A DNA stretch of 59,944 nt from Acidobacteriota bacterium (lineage in GTDB: Bacteria > Acidobacteriota > Terriglobia > Terriglobales > Acidobacteriaceae), in assembly GCA_003010405.1 (NCBI GenBank), contig PJLO01000005.1, positions 1 to 59,944 of the forward strand, given 5' to 3'. Below are positions 7,385-16,260 of the stretch, in pieces; the stretch's first letter is position 1; every line of letters starts with the position of its first letter. The notes below the pieces were generated by a model, which had not been told where the DNA came from, did no database searches, and saw nothing but the letters and a program-made list of their open reading frames with translations. Position numbers and translations under genes: made by a program.

Positions 7385-9808
7385 ATGATCGACCCTCTAA
7401 GACCGGAACGTCTGTATCACGCCTGCGATCTCGAACAATTTACATTTCAATCCACGGATGAACTTGAGAGTCTGGCCGACATCTTTGGACAGTCCCGCGT
7501 AATCGGCGCCGTAGAGTTCGGCATCGGCGTTCGGCGGCAGGGATACAACCTCTTCGTGTCAGGCCCGACTGGAATCGGCAAGCACTGGACGGTGCGCCAC
7601 CTTTTGCAGGAAAAGGCAGCGGGTGAACCGACGCCATCTGATTGGTGCTATGTCAACAACTTTAACGAACCGCAACGGCCCCTGGCACTGTGTTTCCAGC
7701 CAGGCCAGGGAGTCACTTTTCGTGACGACGTAAACCGGCTCGTGCAAGAACTTCGCTCTACCATTCCTGCCGTATTTGAGAGCGATGAGTACCGGGCTCG
7801 CCGGCAGGCAATCGAAATCGAGACGAAGACTAAGCAGGGCGCGGCCTTCGAGGGGCTTGCGCAAGAGGCGCAGGCTCAGGGTGTAGGCATTGCGCGTACG
7901 CCCTCCGGCTTTGTCTTTGCCCCGTTGCGGAACGGCGAGGTAATGCCGCCCGACAAGTTAGTTTCACTTCCCGAAGAAGAGCGCAAGCAGGTAGAAGATG
8001 CGATGGCTGCGGTGCAGGAGAAACTGCATGCGGTGACCGATCAGGCCCTGCAGTTGGAGAAGGAAGGAAGGGAAAAGCTAAAGGAGCTTACTCGTGACGT
8101 AACGATCTTCGCCGTCGGTCATCTGATCGAGTCTCTGATAGAGAAATACCAGGAACTGCCGGAAGTTGTGCTCTACCTTGCCTCGTTCCAGCAGGACGTC
8201 ATTGAAAACGTAGGTCAGTTTATATCTCCGCCCGAGTCAGGCTCTGTTCCGTGGATGGCATCATCCCCCCTGGATGGCCCGCCTTTCCTCCGGCGATACC
8301 AAGTCAATTTGATAGTGGATAACAGTGCCACCCATGGCGCGCCTTTAGTCTATGAAGACCATCCCATATTCCAGAATTTGATCGGGCAGACCGAATATGT
8401 GGCCCAGCTTGGCGCGCTGTCCACCGACTTCAACCTGATTCGGGGAGGGGCGCTGCATCGTGCTAATGGCGGGTATCTGATGCTCGATGCCCAGAAGGTG
8501 CTCACGCAGCCCTATGCCTGGGACGGTTTGAAGCGCGCCTTGCAGTCGTCCCAAATTCGAATCGAGTCGCTGGGACAGGCGCTCGGCCTCGTGAGTACTG
8601 TTTCGTTGGAACCGCAATCCATTCCTCTGGAGATCAAGGTCATTCTGATCGGCGAACGGCTGCTTTATTACTTGCTCTGCCAGTACGATCCTGAATTCAA
8701 TACTTTGTTCAAAGTTGTTGCGGATTTTGACGATCAGATGGAGCGCAGTCCTGCGAATCATCTTCTCTATGCGCGAATGATCGCCACCATTGCACGCTCG
8801 GAGAAGCTACTTTCTTTCGATCGCAGCGCCGTGGCGCGAACCATCGAACACAGTGCGCGGCTGGCCGGTGACGCGGAGAAGTTATCGAACGAACGCATGG
8901 CTCTCGTGGATATTCTGCGCGAATCTGATTACTGGGCCAGACAGGCAAATCGTACTGCGGTGACGGCCTGCGACGTGCAAAAAGCAATTGATGCCCAGCT
9001 ATATCGAGTAAGTCGCATAAGAGACCGGGTACTGGAGGAGATTCAGCGGGGCACGCTTCTGATCAATACGACTGGAGCGAAAGTTGGTCAGTTGAACGGG
9101 CTCTCCGTTATGCAGTTGGGTGGTTTCACGTTTGGTCAGCCTAACCGAATTACGGCTCGCGTGCGATTAGGTAAAGGCGAAGTGGTCGATATCGAGAGAG
9201 AAGTCGCGTTAGGCGGGCCTATTCATTCCAAGGGCGTGCTGATCCTTTCCAGCTTTTTGGGCGCGCGCTATTCGGCTGACCGGCCTCTTTCGCTCCATGG
9301 CAGCCTGGTTTTCGAACAGAATTATAGCGGCGTAGAAGGAGACAGCGCCTCATCGGCTGAGTTGTACGCCTTGCTTTCCGCTCTGGCCGACGTACCCATA
9401 AAGCAGTCGATAGCTGTGACCGGTTCCGTCAATCAATATGGAGAGGTACAGCCAATCGGCGGAGTCAATGAGAAGATCGAGGGCTTTTTCGATGCCTGCA
9501 CAGCAAAGGGATTGACCGGCGAAGAAGGTGTAGCTATCCCGGTCAGCAACGTAAAGCACCTCATGCTGCGCCGTGACATTGTAGACGCGGTGAAGGCGGG
9601 CAGGTTCCGCGTCTATGCAGTGCAAACCATCGACGAAGGCATGGAGATCCTCACGGGCGTTCCAGCCGGTCAGCGGGATGAATCCGGCAACTTCCCGGAG
9701 GGCACGATAAATCAACGGATCGAGATGCGGCTGGCGAAGTTCGCCGAAGAACACATTGCGTTCGCCGCAGCAGCAGCTGGAGAAGCGCGTGAACACCCCA
9801 GAAAGTGA
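7385..9808 (+). CDS. Lon-family ATP-dependent protease (LonB/AAA_32 type)
   Basis: Energy-dependent protease with an AAA module fused to a Lon proteolytic domain; it lacks the N-terminal LAN domain of classical LonA. In 807 residues: Walker A GPTGIGKHW (about 60-68), a long helical insertion (about 125-235, EEERKQVEDAMAAVQEK), Walker B within GGYLMLDAQKVL, and a C-terminal Lon domain with catalytic Ser654 in GDSASSAE and Lys697 in GGVNEKIEG. The Ser-Lys dyad is intact, so it should be active. Start ATG with GAGG six bases upstream. The next gene, a universal stress protein, overlaps its end, suggesting a stress or protein-quality operon. Confidence 0.93.
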   Translation: MIDPLRPERLYHACDLEQFTFQSTDELESLADIFGQSRVIGAVEFGIGVRRQGYNLFVSGPTGIGKHWTVRHLLQEKAAGEPTPSDWCYVNNFNEPQRPLALCFQPGQGVTFRDDVNRLVQELRSTIPAVFESDEYRARRQAIEIETKTKQGAAFEGLAQEAQAQGVGIARTPSGFVFAPLRNGEVMPPDKLVSLPEEERKQVEDAMAAVQEKLHAVTDQALQLEKEGREKLKELTRDVTIFAVGHLIESLIEKYQELPEVVLYLASFQQDVIENVGQFISPPESGSVPWMASSPLDGPPFLRRYQVNLIVDNSATHGAPLVYEDHPIFQNLIGQTEYVAQLGALSTDFNLIRGGALHRANGGYLMLDAQKVLTQPYAWDGLKRALQSSQIRIESLGQALGLVSTVSLEPQSIPLEIKVILIGERLLYYLLCQYDPEFNTLFKVVADFDDQMERSPANHLLYARMIATIARSEKLLSFDRSAVARTIEHSARLAGDAEKLSNERMALVDILRESDYWARQANRTAVTACDVQKAIDAQLYRVSRIRDRVLEEIQRGTLLINTTGAKVGQLNGLSVMQLGGFTFGQPNRITARVRLGKGEVVDIEREVALGGPIHSKGVLILSSFLGARYSADRPLSLHGSLVFEQNYSGVEGDSASSAELYALLSALADVPIKQSIAVTGSVNQYGEVQPIGGVNEKIEGFFDACTAKGLTGEEGVAIPVSNVKHLMLRRDIVDAVKAGRFRVYAVQTIDEGMEILTGVPAGQRDESGNFPEGTINQRIEMRLAKFAEEHIAFAAAAAGEAREHPRK

Positions 9809-10637
9809 ATTTACAATTCGTCACGTTCTCGTTGCGCTCGACGCTTCCGCGCACAGCCTTGCAGCGCTGGAAATTGCTACCGATCTGGCTGCCATCGTCA
9901 ATGCCGAGTTGATCGGCCTTTTCGTCGAAGATGCTCAACTCCTCCGCCTGGCCAGGTCGCCGCACGCGAGAGAGGTCGTGTATCCGTTTGCCGAACTACG
10001 GCCACTTAATATCGTTTCCGTCAAGCAACGTCTGGAGGCACAAGCGGAGCAGGCAAGGCGTTCGATGGCATCGCTCGCTAATCCAGCCAAGGTGCGATGG
10101 TCCTTCCGCGTAGTTCGCGGTGAGGTGGACGCGGAGGTGCTTGCAGCGGCTTCCGATATGGATGTTTTGGCTCTCGGGAAGACCGGGTGGTCATTGGCCG
10201 CGCAAGCCCAGTTGGGTTCAACCGCGCTGGCTGCCGCTCATCATGCGCCGCGAGCTCTTCTCATGGTTCAGCGTGGCCTTCCATTTAAACGCCAGGTGCT
10301 CGCCCTCGTGGATGGGGACGAGAACTCCCAGCCGACTCTCATCGCCGCCCTGCGTTTAGCGCAGGCTTACGGCAACCGGCTTGTCGTGCTGATCGCAACC
10401 ACCAGAGCGAGCACTTTCAAGGAAAGATCACACAAGTTATCGGCATTGTTAAAACAGGAATCCGAGCATTTGCACGTGCATTTCCGCCAAATCCCGGGCA
10501 ACGATCTTCTGTCCATTGCTCATGCCATTCGAGTGGAAGGCGGTGGCATACTCGCCATCAATGCGACTGCCTGCTCAACAGAAACCGTGAATCAGTTGCT
10601 GCATCATCTGGACAATCCCATTCTTCTTGTGAGATGA
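9789..10637 (+). CDS. Universal stress protein, tandem Usp domains
   Basis: A 282-residue cytoplasmic protein. The first Usp domain (about 1-150) opens with RHVLVALDASAHSLAALEIA and has the alternating helix-strand pattern; the second (about 155-282) begins KRQVLALVDGDENSQ and is more divergent. The typical ATP-binding G-2x-G-9x-G(S/T) motif is not clear in either half. The GTG start, with GGAG seven bases upstream, lies inside the protease gene and overlaps it by 20 bases; a TTG further up is less likely. The pair is probably co-translated. A strong hairpin follows. Confidence 0.8.
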   Translation: MNTPESEFTIRHVLVALDASAHSLAALEIATDLAAIVNAELIGLFVEDAQLLRLARSPHAREVVYPFAELRPLNIVSVKQRLEAQAEQARRSMASLANPAKVRWSFRVVRGEVDAEVLAAASDMDVLALGKTGWSLAAQAQLGSTALAAAHHAPRALLMVQRGLPFKRQVLALVDGDENSQPTLIAALRLAQAYGNRLVVLIATTRASTFKERSHKLSALLKQESEHLHVHFRQIPGNDLLSIAHAIRVEGGGILAINATACSTETVNQLLHHLDNPILLVR

Positions 10638-10682
10638 AGCCGAGTTCGGCGCTGCGAGCCTGCGGTTCGCCGATAACGAAAA

Positions 10683-10714
10683 TTGCCGGACTGCGGATGA
10701 TGGCAGTCCGGCAA
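10683..10714. terminator. Bidirectional terminator between usp and ilvN copy 2
   Basis: TTGCCGGACTGC (10683-10694) and GCAGTCCGGCAA (10703-10714) form a perfect 12-bp stem with loop GGATGATG. On the minus strand it is followed by TTTTCG and lies 12 bases after the ilvN stop, a good intrinsic terminator for copy 2 of ilvBN. On the plus strand it ends the protease-usp operon. Copy 1 lacks this element. Confidence 0.85.
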
Positions 10715-10726
10715 CGAGTTGGCTTA

Positions 10727-11275
10727 TCAGTTTTTAACGGAGCAGGAAACACTCTCCTCAATGAAATCGGGAGTTTGTTCATTGTTGGGTTCGCTGGTTC
10801 GGGCGCCGCGTCTCATGGCGACGATACCGGTGCGTACCATTTCGAGGACACCGAATGGGCGCAGGACATCGAGCAGGCCGTCGATTTTGTCTTCGGCGCC
10901 GGTGATTTCAATGGTGATGGACGACAGCGCGACATCGACTACGCGTGCGCGGAAGACGCTGGCCAGCTCCAGCACCTGTGAGCGTACTTCCTGCGGGGCC
11001 GCGACCTTGATCATGGCCAGATCGCGCGTGATGACCGGCACCGCCGAGACGTTTTCGACCAGCAGCACGTTGACCAGTTTGTAGATATTGGCTTCGATGC
11101 GCCGGGCCTGGTCGGCATCGGCTTCCACGGTAATGGTCATGCGCGAGACATCGGGCTTTTCCGTTCGTCCCACGGTCAACGACTCGATGTTGTAGCCGCG
11201 TCGGCGGAACAGCAGGGCCACCCTGGCCAGGGCGCCGGACTTGTTTTCAACATAGACAACGAAGGTATTCAGCAT
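10727..11275 (-). CDS. ilvN: Acetolactate synthase small subunit, copy 2 (full-length tail)
   Basis: Same ACT-domain regulatory subunit as copy 1 for the first 172 residues, but the C-terminus continues EESVSCSVKN to a TAA, giving 182 residues. The stop lies 12 bases before a strong terminator, so this end looks like the original one. Coupled to ilvB exactly as in copy 1. Confidence 0.96.
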   Translation of the reverse strand: MLNTFVVYVENKSGALARVALLFRRRGYNIESLTVGRTEKPDVSRMTITVEADADQARRIEANIYKLVNVLLVENVSAVPVITRDLAMIKVAAPQEVRSQVLELASVFRARVVDVALSSITIEITGAEDKIDGLLDVLRPFGVLEMVRTGIVAMRRGARTSEPNNEQTPDFIEESVSCSVKN

Positions 11276-11278
11276 GGT

Positions 11279-13000
11279 TTACACGTCCTCCGCGGTTTCC
11301 ACCAGCGGGCTTGGCCGCCGGATCATGTCATGCAAAGCAGCGCCGGCGGCAACCATCGGATAGACGGCGTCCTCCTGCTCGACCCTGAAGTTGATTAGAA
11401 CCGGACCGTCATGGCTGCGCGCGGCTTTGACCGTTGGGACGACCTGAGAACGCGTGGTCACTTCCATGGCCCGGATGCCGTAGGCTTCGGCGACCTTCAC
11501 AAAGTCCGGGCTCAGCATCGGCGTCGACTGGTAGTTGCTCTCATAGAAGAACTGCTGCCACTGCCGCACCATGCCGAGGAATCCGTTGTTAATGATGGCG
11601 ATGTTGATCTTCAGATTCTCCTGCATAATCGTGGCCAGCTCCGGCATGGTCATCTGGAAGCCGCCGTCGCCCGCCACAACCCAGACCTCCGCGTCGGGGC
11701 GCGCGGTTTTTGCGCCGATAGCGGCCGGCAGGGCAAAGCCCATGGTGCCCAATCCGCCCGAGGTAACCAGCGAGCGCGGCCTCTCATGCTTGTAGTACTG
11801 GGCCTCCCACATCTGGTGCTGGCCCACGTCGGAGACCACGATGGTGTCGCTGCCCTGTGTCTCGTGCCAAAGGTCGTTGATCACGTGCGCGGCATAGAGG
11901 TGTCCCTCATCCGGCAGAGACTGAATGTCCCGCACCGCGGAGTCACCTTTGAGTTCCCAGATTCGCTCCAGCCACTCGCTGCTGTCGGTGCGAGTTACTT
12001 TGGGCAGGAGCTTGGGCAGCACTTCCCGCAGATCCCCGATCAGAGCAACGTCCACCTTCACGCGCTTGTTGATCTCGGCTGGATCGATCTCGATATGGAT
12101 CTTCTTTGCCTTCGGAGCATACTTGGCCAGTTCCCCGGTGACCCGGTCATCGAAGCGCATGCCCAAGGCGAGCAGGAGATCGGCTTCCTGAATGGCCTTG
12201 TTCACCCAGGCCTCTCCGTGCATTCCCATCATGCCAAGGTTCAGCGGATGAGAGGCCGGGAATGAACCGATACCCAGCAGGGTCATGGCCACGGGAATAT
12301 GGGTCCGCTCCACGAACTCGCGTAACAGCTGCGAAGCTTCTGAAATCAGGATTCCGTGTCCGGCCAGGATCACCGGGCGGCGGGAACCGTTAATCATCTT
12401 CAGGGCTTCTTCGTAGGTGGCGGGCTCGGGCTGTATATCGGGCCGGAATCCGGGCAGCTTCGGCACCGAGGCATCCCATTCAAACTCGCAGGAGGCCTGC
12501 TGCGCATCCCGGGTAATGTCGACCAGCACCGGGCCGGGACGCCCCGAACGGGCTACATAGAATGCCTCGTGGATTGTCTTGGCGATATCTTCGGGTCGGG
12601 TAACGATGTAGTTGTGTTTGGTGATGGGAAGGGTTACGCCGGTAATGTCGATCTCCTGGAAAGCATCGGAGCCAAGCATCTTGCTCCCCACTTGTCCGGT
12701 GATACAGACGATGGGCGAAGAATCCATCATTGCCGTTGCTATTCCGGTAACCATGTTGGTGGCTCCGGGACCGGAAGTTGCGACCGCGACTCCCACCTGT
12801 CCGGTGGCGCGGGCATAGCCGTCGGCCATATGCGTGGCTCCCTGCTCATGCCTCACCAGAACGTGATGAATCGTGCTCTGGGTCAAGGCATCGTAGGCCG
12901 GAAGAATGGTTCCTCCCGGATAGCCAAACACGTGCTTGACGCCTTCCAGCTCCAGGCTTCGCCACAGAATTTGTGCTCCTGTCATCCTCATCAGGGTCAT
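11279..13000 (-). CDS. ilvB: Acetolactate synthase large subunit, copy 2
   Basis: Protein identical to copy 1 over all 573 residues, with the same triple-ATG start region (12998-13000 or 12989-12991) and the same leader and attenuator upstream. Both copies look intact and should be expressed, doubling gene dosage for the branched-chain pathway unless one arises from an assembly join. Confidence 0.97.
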   Translation of the reverse strand: MTLMRMTGAQILWRSLELEGVKHVFGYPGGTILPAYDALTQSTIHHVLVRHEQGATHMADGYARATGQVGVAVATSGPGATNMVTGIATAMMDSSPIVCITGQVGSKMLGSDAFQEIDITGVTLPITKHNYIVTRPEDIAKTIHEAFYVARSGRPGPVLVDITRDAQQASCEFEWDASVPKLPGFRPDIQPEPATYEEALKMINGSRRPVILAGHGILISEASQLLREFVERTHIPVAMTLLGIGSFPASHPLNLGMMGMHGEAWVNKAIQEADLLLALGMRFDDRVTGELAKYAPKAKKIHIEIDPAEINKRVKVDVALIGDLREVLPKLLPKVTRTDSSEWLERIWELKGDSAVRDIQSLPDEGHLYAAHVINDLWHETQGSDTIVVSDVGQHQMWEAQYYKHERPRSLVTSGGLGTMGFALPAAIGAKTARPDAEVWVVAGDGGFQMTMPELATIMQENLKINIAIINNGFLGMVRQWQQFFYESNYQSTPMLSPDFVKVAEAYGIRAMEVTTRSQVVPTVKAARSHDGPVLINFRVEQEDAVYPMVAAGAALHDMIRRPSPLVETAEDV

Positions 13001-13036
13001 CCTTATAAAATCAAATTAATTCGTTTTCATAATACA

Positions 13037-13068
13037 AAACCCACCTCCAGCTATCTGGCGGTGGGTTT
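13037..13068 (-). terminator. Attenuator hairpin before ilvB, copy 2
   Basis: Identical to the copy 1 hairpin: a 9-bp AAACCCACC/GGTGGGTTT stem followed by TGTATT on the minus strand, with the same possible antiterminator pairing to the leader segment at 13112-13121. Confidence 0.75.
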
Positions 13069-13097
13069 CAGAGACTTTTCAGATTCTTAAAGCTTAC

Positions 13098-13208
13098 TTA
13101 ATCTGCACTCTCCCCCGCCAGGGCTACTACGCGGCCTACGCTTAGGCCTACTACACCTACAGCTACACCTACTACAGCGACCTTTGCGGGTTGGACGGGG
13201 ACTGGCAT
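13098..13208 (-). CDS. Valine-rich leader peptide of ilvBN, copy 2
   Basis: Same 36-codon leader as at 4370-4480, with 12 valines and 2 leucines. Conservation proves little here, since the whole block is identical, but both copies keep every element needed for attenuation. Confidence 0.8.
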   Translation of the reverse strand: MPVPVQPAKVAVVGVAVGVVGLSVGRVVALAGESAD

Positions 13209-13229
13209 CTTTTTTACCTAGAAGGTTTC

Positions 13230-13258
13230 ATACTCGCGCACTTTAGTTCCAGGGTCAA
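13230..13258 (-). promoter_or_regulatory. Putative promoter of the ilv leader, copy 2
   Basis: TTGACC, 17 bases, GAGTAT on the minus strand, as in copy 1. The divergent trpB2 candidate promoter (TTGACT, 17 bases, TAGGCT) is at 13295-13323. Confidence 0.5.
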
Positions 13259-13363
13259 GCACAATCTCCGGTCAGCGCGGGGAGACCCGCAATCTTGACT
13301 CGCCCGAATGGCTCAATTAGGCTGGCTGAAACTAATCTCAACAGATCGAACGGTTACGCAATC

Positions 13364-14662
13364 ATGCAGACTCGTTTCACATTGCCGCAGTCCTCGATTC
13401 CGACTCATTGGTATAACCTTGCCGCGGATTTTCCCGAGCCCATGGATATCCCGCTTCATCCCGGCACGCGTCAGCCCATCACGCCAGCCGAGATGAGCGC
13501 CGTCTTTCCGGAAAACCTGGTCGCGCAGGAGATGAGCACCGAGCGCTACATCGAGATTCCCGAGGAAGTGCGCGACGTCTACGCGCTCTGGCGTCCCACG
13601 CCGCTGCTGCGCGCCGTTCGCCTGGAGAAGGCGCTGAACACGCCGGCGCACATTTACTACAAATACGAAGGCTCCAGCCCGGTGGGCAGCCACAAGCCCA
13701 ACACTGCGGTTCCGCAGGCCTATTACAACAAGGTTGCGGGTACCGCCCGCCTTGCCACCGAGACCGGCGCCGGCCAGTGGGGCTGTTCGCTCGCGCTTGC
13801 CTGCCAGCTCTTCGGACTTGAGTGCAAGGTCTGGATGGTCCGCGTCAGCTTCAATCAGAAGCCCTATCGCCGCCTTCTGATGCAGACCTACGGCTCCACG
13901 GTCTATGCCAGCCCCAGCGACCAGACCGAGTTCGGGCGCAAGCAGCTTGCTGAGAACCCGAACTGTCCCGGCAGCCTCGGCATCGCCATCAGCGAAGCCA
14001 TCGAGAACACGGTGACCAATCCCGGCACCAAGTATGCGCTCGGCAGCGTGCTGAATCACGTCTGCCTGCACCAGACGGTGATTGGCGAAGAATGCATCAA
14101 GCAGATGGAAGAAGCCGGCGAGGAACCCGACGTTGTGGTCGGCTGCGCTGGCGGCGGCAGCAACTTTGCCGGCATCGCCTTCCCCTTCATCCGCAAGAAG
14201 CTCTGCGAGGGCAAGGCCTACCGCATCCTTGCGGTTGAACCCTCCTCCTGCCCGACGCTGACCGAAGGCGAGCTGCGCTACGATACCGGCGACACCGCCG
14301 GCATGACTCCGCTGATGAAGATGTATACGCTTGGCCGCGATTTCATGCCGCCGTCAATCCACGCCGGAGGCCTGCGTTACCACGGCATGGCTCCCACCGT
14401 GAGCCACGCCTACAAGCTCGGACTGCTGGAGGCCGCCGCCTACCCGCAGAACGCGGTCTTTGAGGCGGCCGTGCTGTTTGCCCGCAGCGAGGGCCTGGTC
14501 CCGGCGCCCGAGTCGTCGCACGCCATCCGCGCCGTCATCGACGAAGCCATCCAGGCCCGCGAGGAAGGCCGCAAGAAGGTCATCGTCTTCAACCTCAGCG
14601 GACACGGCCTGCTCGACCTCGCCTCCTACGACGCCTACCTCAACGGCCAGCTCCGAGACTAA
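13364..14662 (+). CDS. trpB: Tryptophan synthase beta chain-like protein, TrpB2 type, copy 2
   Basis: Identical in protein sequence to copy 1 (432 residues, PLP lysine in GSHKPN). The DNA matches copy 1 up to the stop codon; the first differences in the whole block appear within a few bases after it. Confidence 0.9.
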   Translation: MQTRFTLPQSSIPTHWYNLAADFPEPMDIPLHPGTRQPITPAEMSAVFPENLVAQEMSTERYIEIPEEVRDVYALWRPTPLLRAVRLEKALNTPAHIYYKYEGSSPVGSHKPNTAVPQAYYNKVAGTARLATETGAGQWGCSLALACQLFGLECKVWMVRVSFNQKPYRRLLMQTYGSTVYASPSDQTEFGRKQLAENPNCPGSLGIAISEAIENTVTNPGTKYALGSVLNHVCLHQTVIGEECIKQMEEAGEEPDVVVGCAGGGSNFAGIAFPFIRKKLCEGKAYRILAVEPSSCPTLTEGELRYDTGDTAGMTPLMKMYTLGRDFMPPSIHAGGLRYHGMAPTVSHAYKLGLLEAAAYPQNAVFEAAVLFARSEGLVPAPESSHAIRAVIDEAIQAREEGRKKVIVFNLSGHGLLDLASYDAYLNGQLRD

Positions 14663-14686
14663 CCCCCACAAACCACTTCCCTCAAC

Positions 14687-14710
14687 CACCGGCGCCCAAA
14701 AGCGCCGGTG
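14687..14710 (+). terminator. Hairpin after trpB2, copy 2 (shortened)
   Basis: CACCGGCGC (14687-14695) pairs with GCGCCGGTG (14702-14710) around CCAAAA, a 9-bp stem followed by CTGACTTTTG. The left arm still starts with CAAC as in copy 1, but its partner GTTG is missing because the repeat ends here. Confidence 0.6.
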
Positions 14711-14809
14711 CTGACTTTTGCCAACTACTTTTTCTCTCTGATTCGCTGCACCGGACAGGCTTGTCCGCATACGGATGTTTATCAAGCTGGAAATTGGAAT
14801 TGCCGCTAG

Positions 14810-16222
14810 TTACGCAAGGACGAAACCGCAGTCTCCGCACTTCAGAATTAAGATTCCAGCGGCATTTTCTTCCAAGTGGAGAATTGTGCCGCAAACTTCG
14901 CATGCCGCAGCGCTCACTTCCGACCATCGTTCATGGGAAGCGAGTCCGAAAGATTCAAGCTCGTAGACGTTTCGCTCTCCAATGCCTCTGAGTGTTTTTG
15001 TTCCGATCATGCGGGTCTGGAAGCCGCGCGCCGCGAAGGCTGCAATCGAGGAGTCATCAAACACGATTTGCCCAGGGCGTGCAGCGTCGCAGAGCCGATT
15101 TGCCTTGTTCACGACCATGCCGGTTGCGGTATAGCTCCGCACAATCTGCCCTTGGAAACCCACTTTGGCTGGCCCATTGGCGAGACCCATCTTTAACTCA
15201 AAAGGACGTCCCCAGAAGCACATCATCTCATCATCGCGGGCTGCCATCGTGTCCCGGATCTCAAGGCACGCCGCCCCCATTCTTGCTATGTAATCCATCC
15301 TTTTAGCCGGTTCATTGGAGAATCCCATAATCGCATCGCCGATCATCTTGTCGAAGGTGATGTCGTATTTGAACAGGATGGGCACGGCGATGGCGACGTA
15401 CAAGTCCAGCGCGTTCTGATATGACTCCACGCCCACGGACTGCATGACCGACGTTGAATCACAGATGTCAATAAACGAGACGCAAATTTCGCTCTCCTTG
15501 ACCGAGTCGGAAATCTGCATCTCACCCGTTCGAATTGCGTGAACAACCTGCGGGCTGAACTGTTTTGCGAGCTCCGCCAGATTCAGCGCTTCCTCGCTCT
15601 TTTCTTTGATGATTACTGCGCGCCTATCCAGTTCCTGATCCAGGGCCACTCTGCTTCGAATGGCCGCCATGCGGTATTTCTCATTTACGTACCGGATCAC
15701 CAGCGTGATCACGACGGTTCCGACCATGAAACACGAATTCACAATAAGACGAGAGTGACTGTGCGTGTTCCACTCCCAAAAGGACCACGCGTAGAACGGA
15801 AGATAGATGAGCGCGATATTACAGATCAGAGCCCCGGCGGTCCAAGGTATAAATGATCCCACCAATATGGTGCACAGGTTCAGACCTGCATAGTAGGGGG
15901 AAGTTGCATCTTCGGCATAAAACGCCATGATCGTGATGAGAAACGCGCTTACGAAAGCATGGAAGGTTCCCAAAGCCTGAATCTTTGCCAGGCTGTTAGA
16001 CCTCCTTATCATTAAGTTTACAAATAGACAGGATGGGATAATAAGCATCCTGATACTGAAGTAAACAAAAAACTTGTCGGGCGCATAAAAGTAATCGGCT
16101 ATGAGAAATACCAGGTATAGCGGAACTGAAATCCAGTTACTTGAAATCAAAATAAAATCGCGGAGCTCTGTTATCCTCTGTTCCCGCCGCAATCTTAAGA
16201 CTTCTTGTTCAGTCTGGTCCAT
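14810..16222 (-). CDS. Membrane-anchored class III nucleotide cyclase with C-terminal zinc ribbon
   Basis: Predicted adenylate or guanylate cyclase of 470 residues. The N-terminal half (about 25-185) holds about six hydrophobic segments (for example WISVPLYLVFLIADYFY), then a charged linker, then a class III catalytic domain (about 240-420): metal-binding Asp in SFIDICDST, second Asp in MIGDAIMGF, and the transition-state Asn/Arg in VNKANRL. The last 30 residues form a zinc ribbon, CEVCG near 439 and CGDCG near 463, an unusual addition. Substrate preference cannot be read safely. The upstream PilZ-methyltransferase gene ends 38 bases before it on the same strand, so the two probably form an operon. 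Confidence 0.85.
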   Translation of the reverse strand: MDQTEQEVLRLRREQRITELRDFILISSNWISVPLYLVFLIADYFYAPDKFFVYFSIRMLIIPSCLFVNLMIRRSNSLAKIQALGTFHAFVSAFLITIMAFYAEDATSPYYAGLNLCTILVGSFIPWTAGALICNIALIYLPFYAWSFWEWNTHSHSRLIVNSCFMVGTVVITLVIRYVNEKYRMAAIRSRVALDQELDRRAVIIKEKSEEALNLAELAKQFSPQVVHAIRTGEMQISDSVKESEICVSFIDICDSTSVMQSVGVESYQNALDLYVAIAVPILFKYDITFDKMIGDAIMGFSNEPAKRMDYIARMGAACLEIRDTMAARDDEMMCFWGRPFELKMGLANGPAKVGFQGQIVRSYTATGMVVNKANRLCDAARPGQIVFDDSSIAAFAARGFQTRMIGTKTLRGIGERNVYELESFGLASHERWSEVSAAACEVCGTILHLEENAAGILILKCGDCGFVLA

Positions 16223-16260
16223 GGCACTTCAGTCCAAATCGCAAGTAACCGCATTCCCGA

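Larger units (their letters stand above)
10759..14710. repeat. Direct repeat, copy 2 (ilvN-ilvB-trpB2 module)
   Basis: Second copy of the 3.95 kb module, in the same orientation as 2031-5981. Its left edge lies inside the ilvN tail and its right edge inside the hairpin after trpB2. In this copy the ilvN end runs naturally into ten more codons and a terminator, while the right-hand hairpin is cut short. In copy 1 it is the reverse: altered ilvN end, complete hairpin. Confidence 0.97.

Noticed and set aside
2031..14710. Composite transposon carrying the module
   Set aside because: No insertion sequence, terminal inverted repeat or target-site duplication was seen at either end of the copies.
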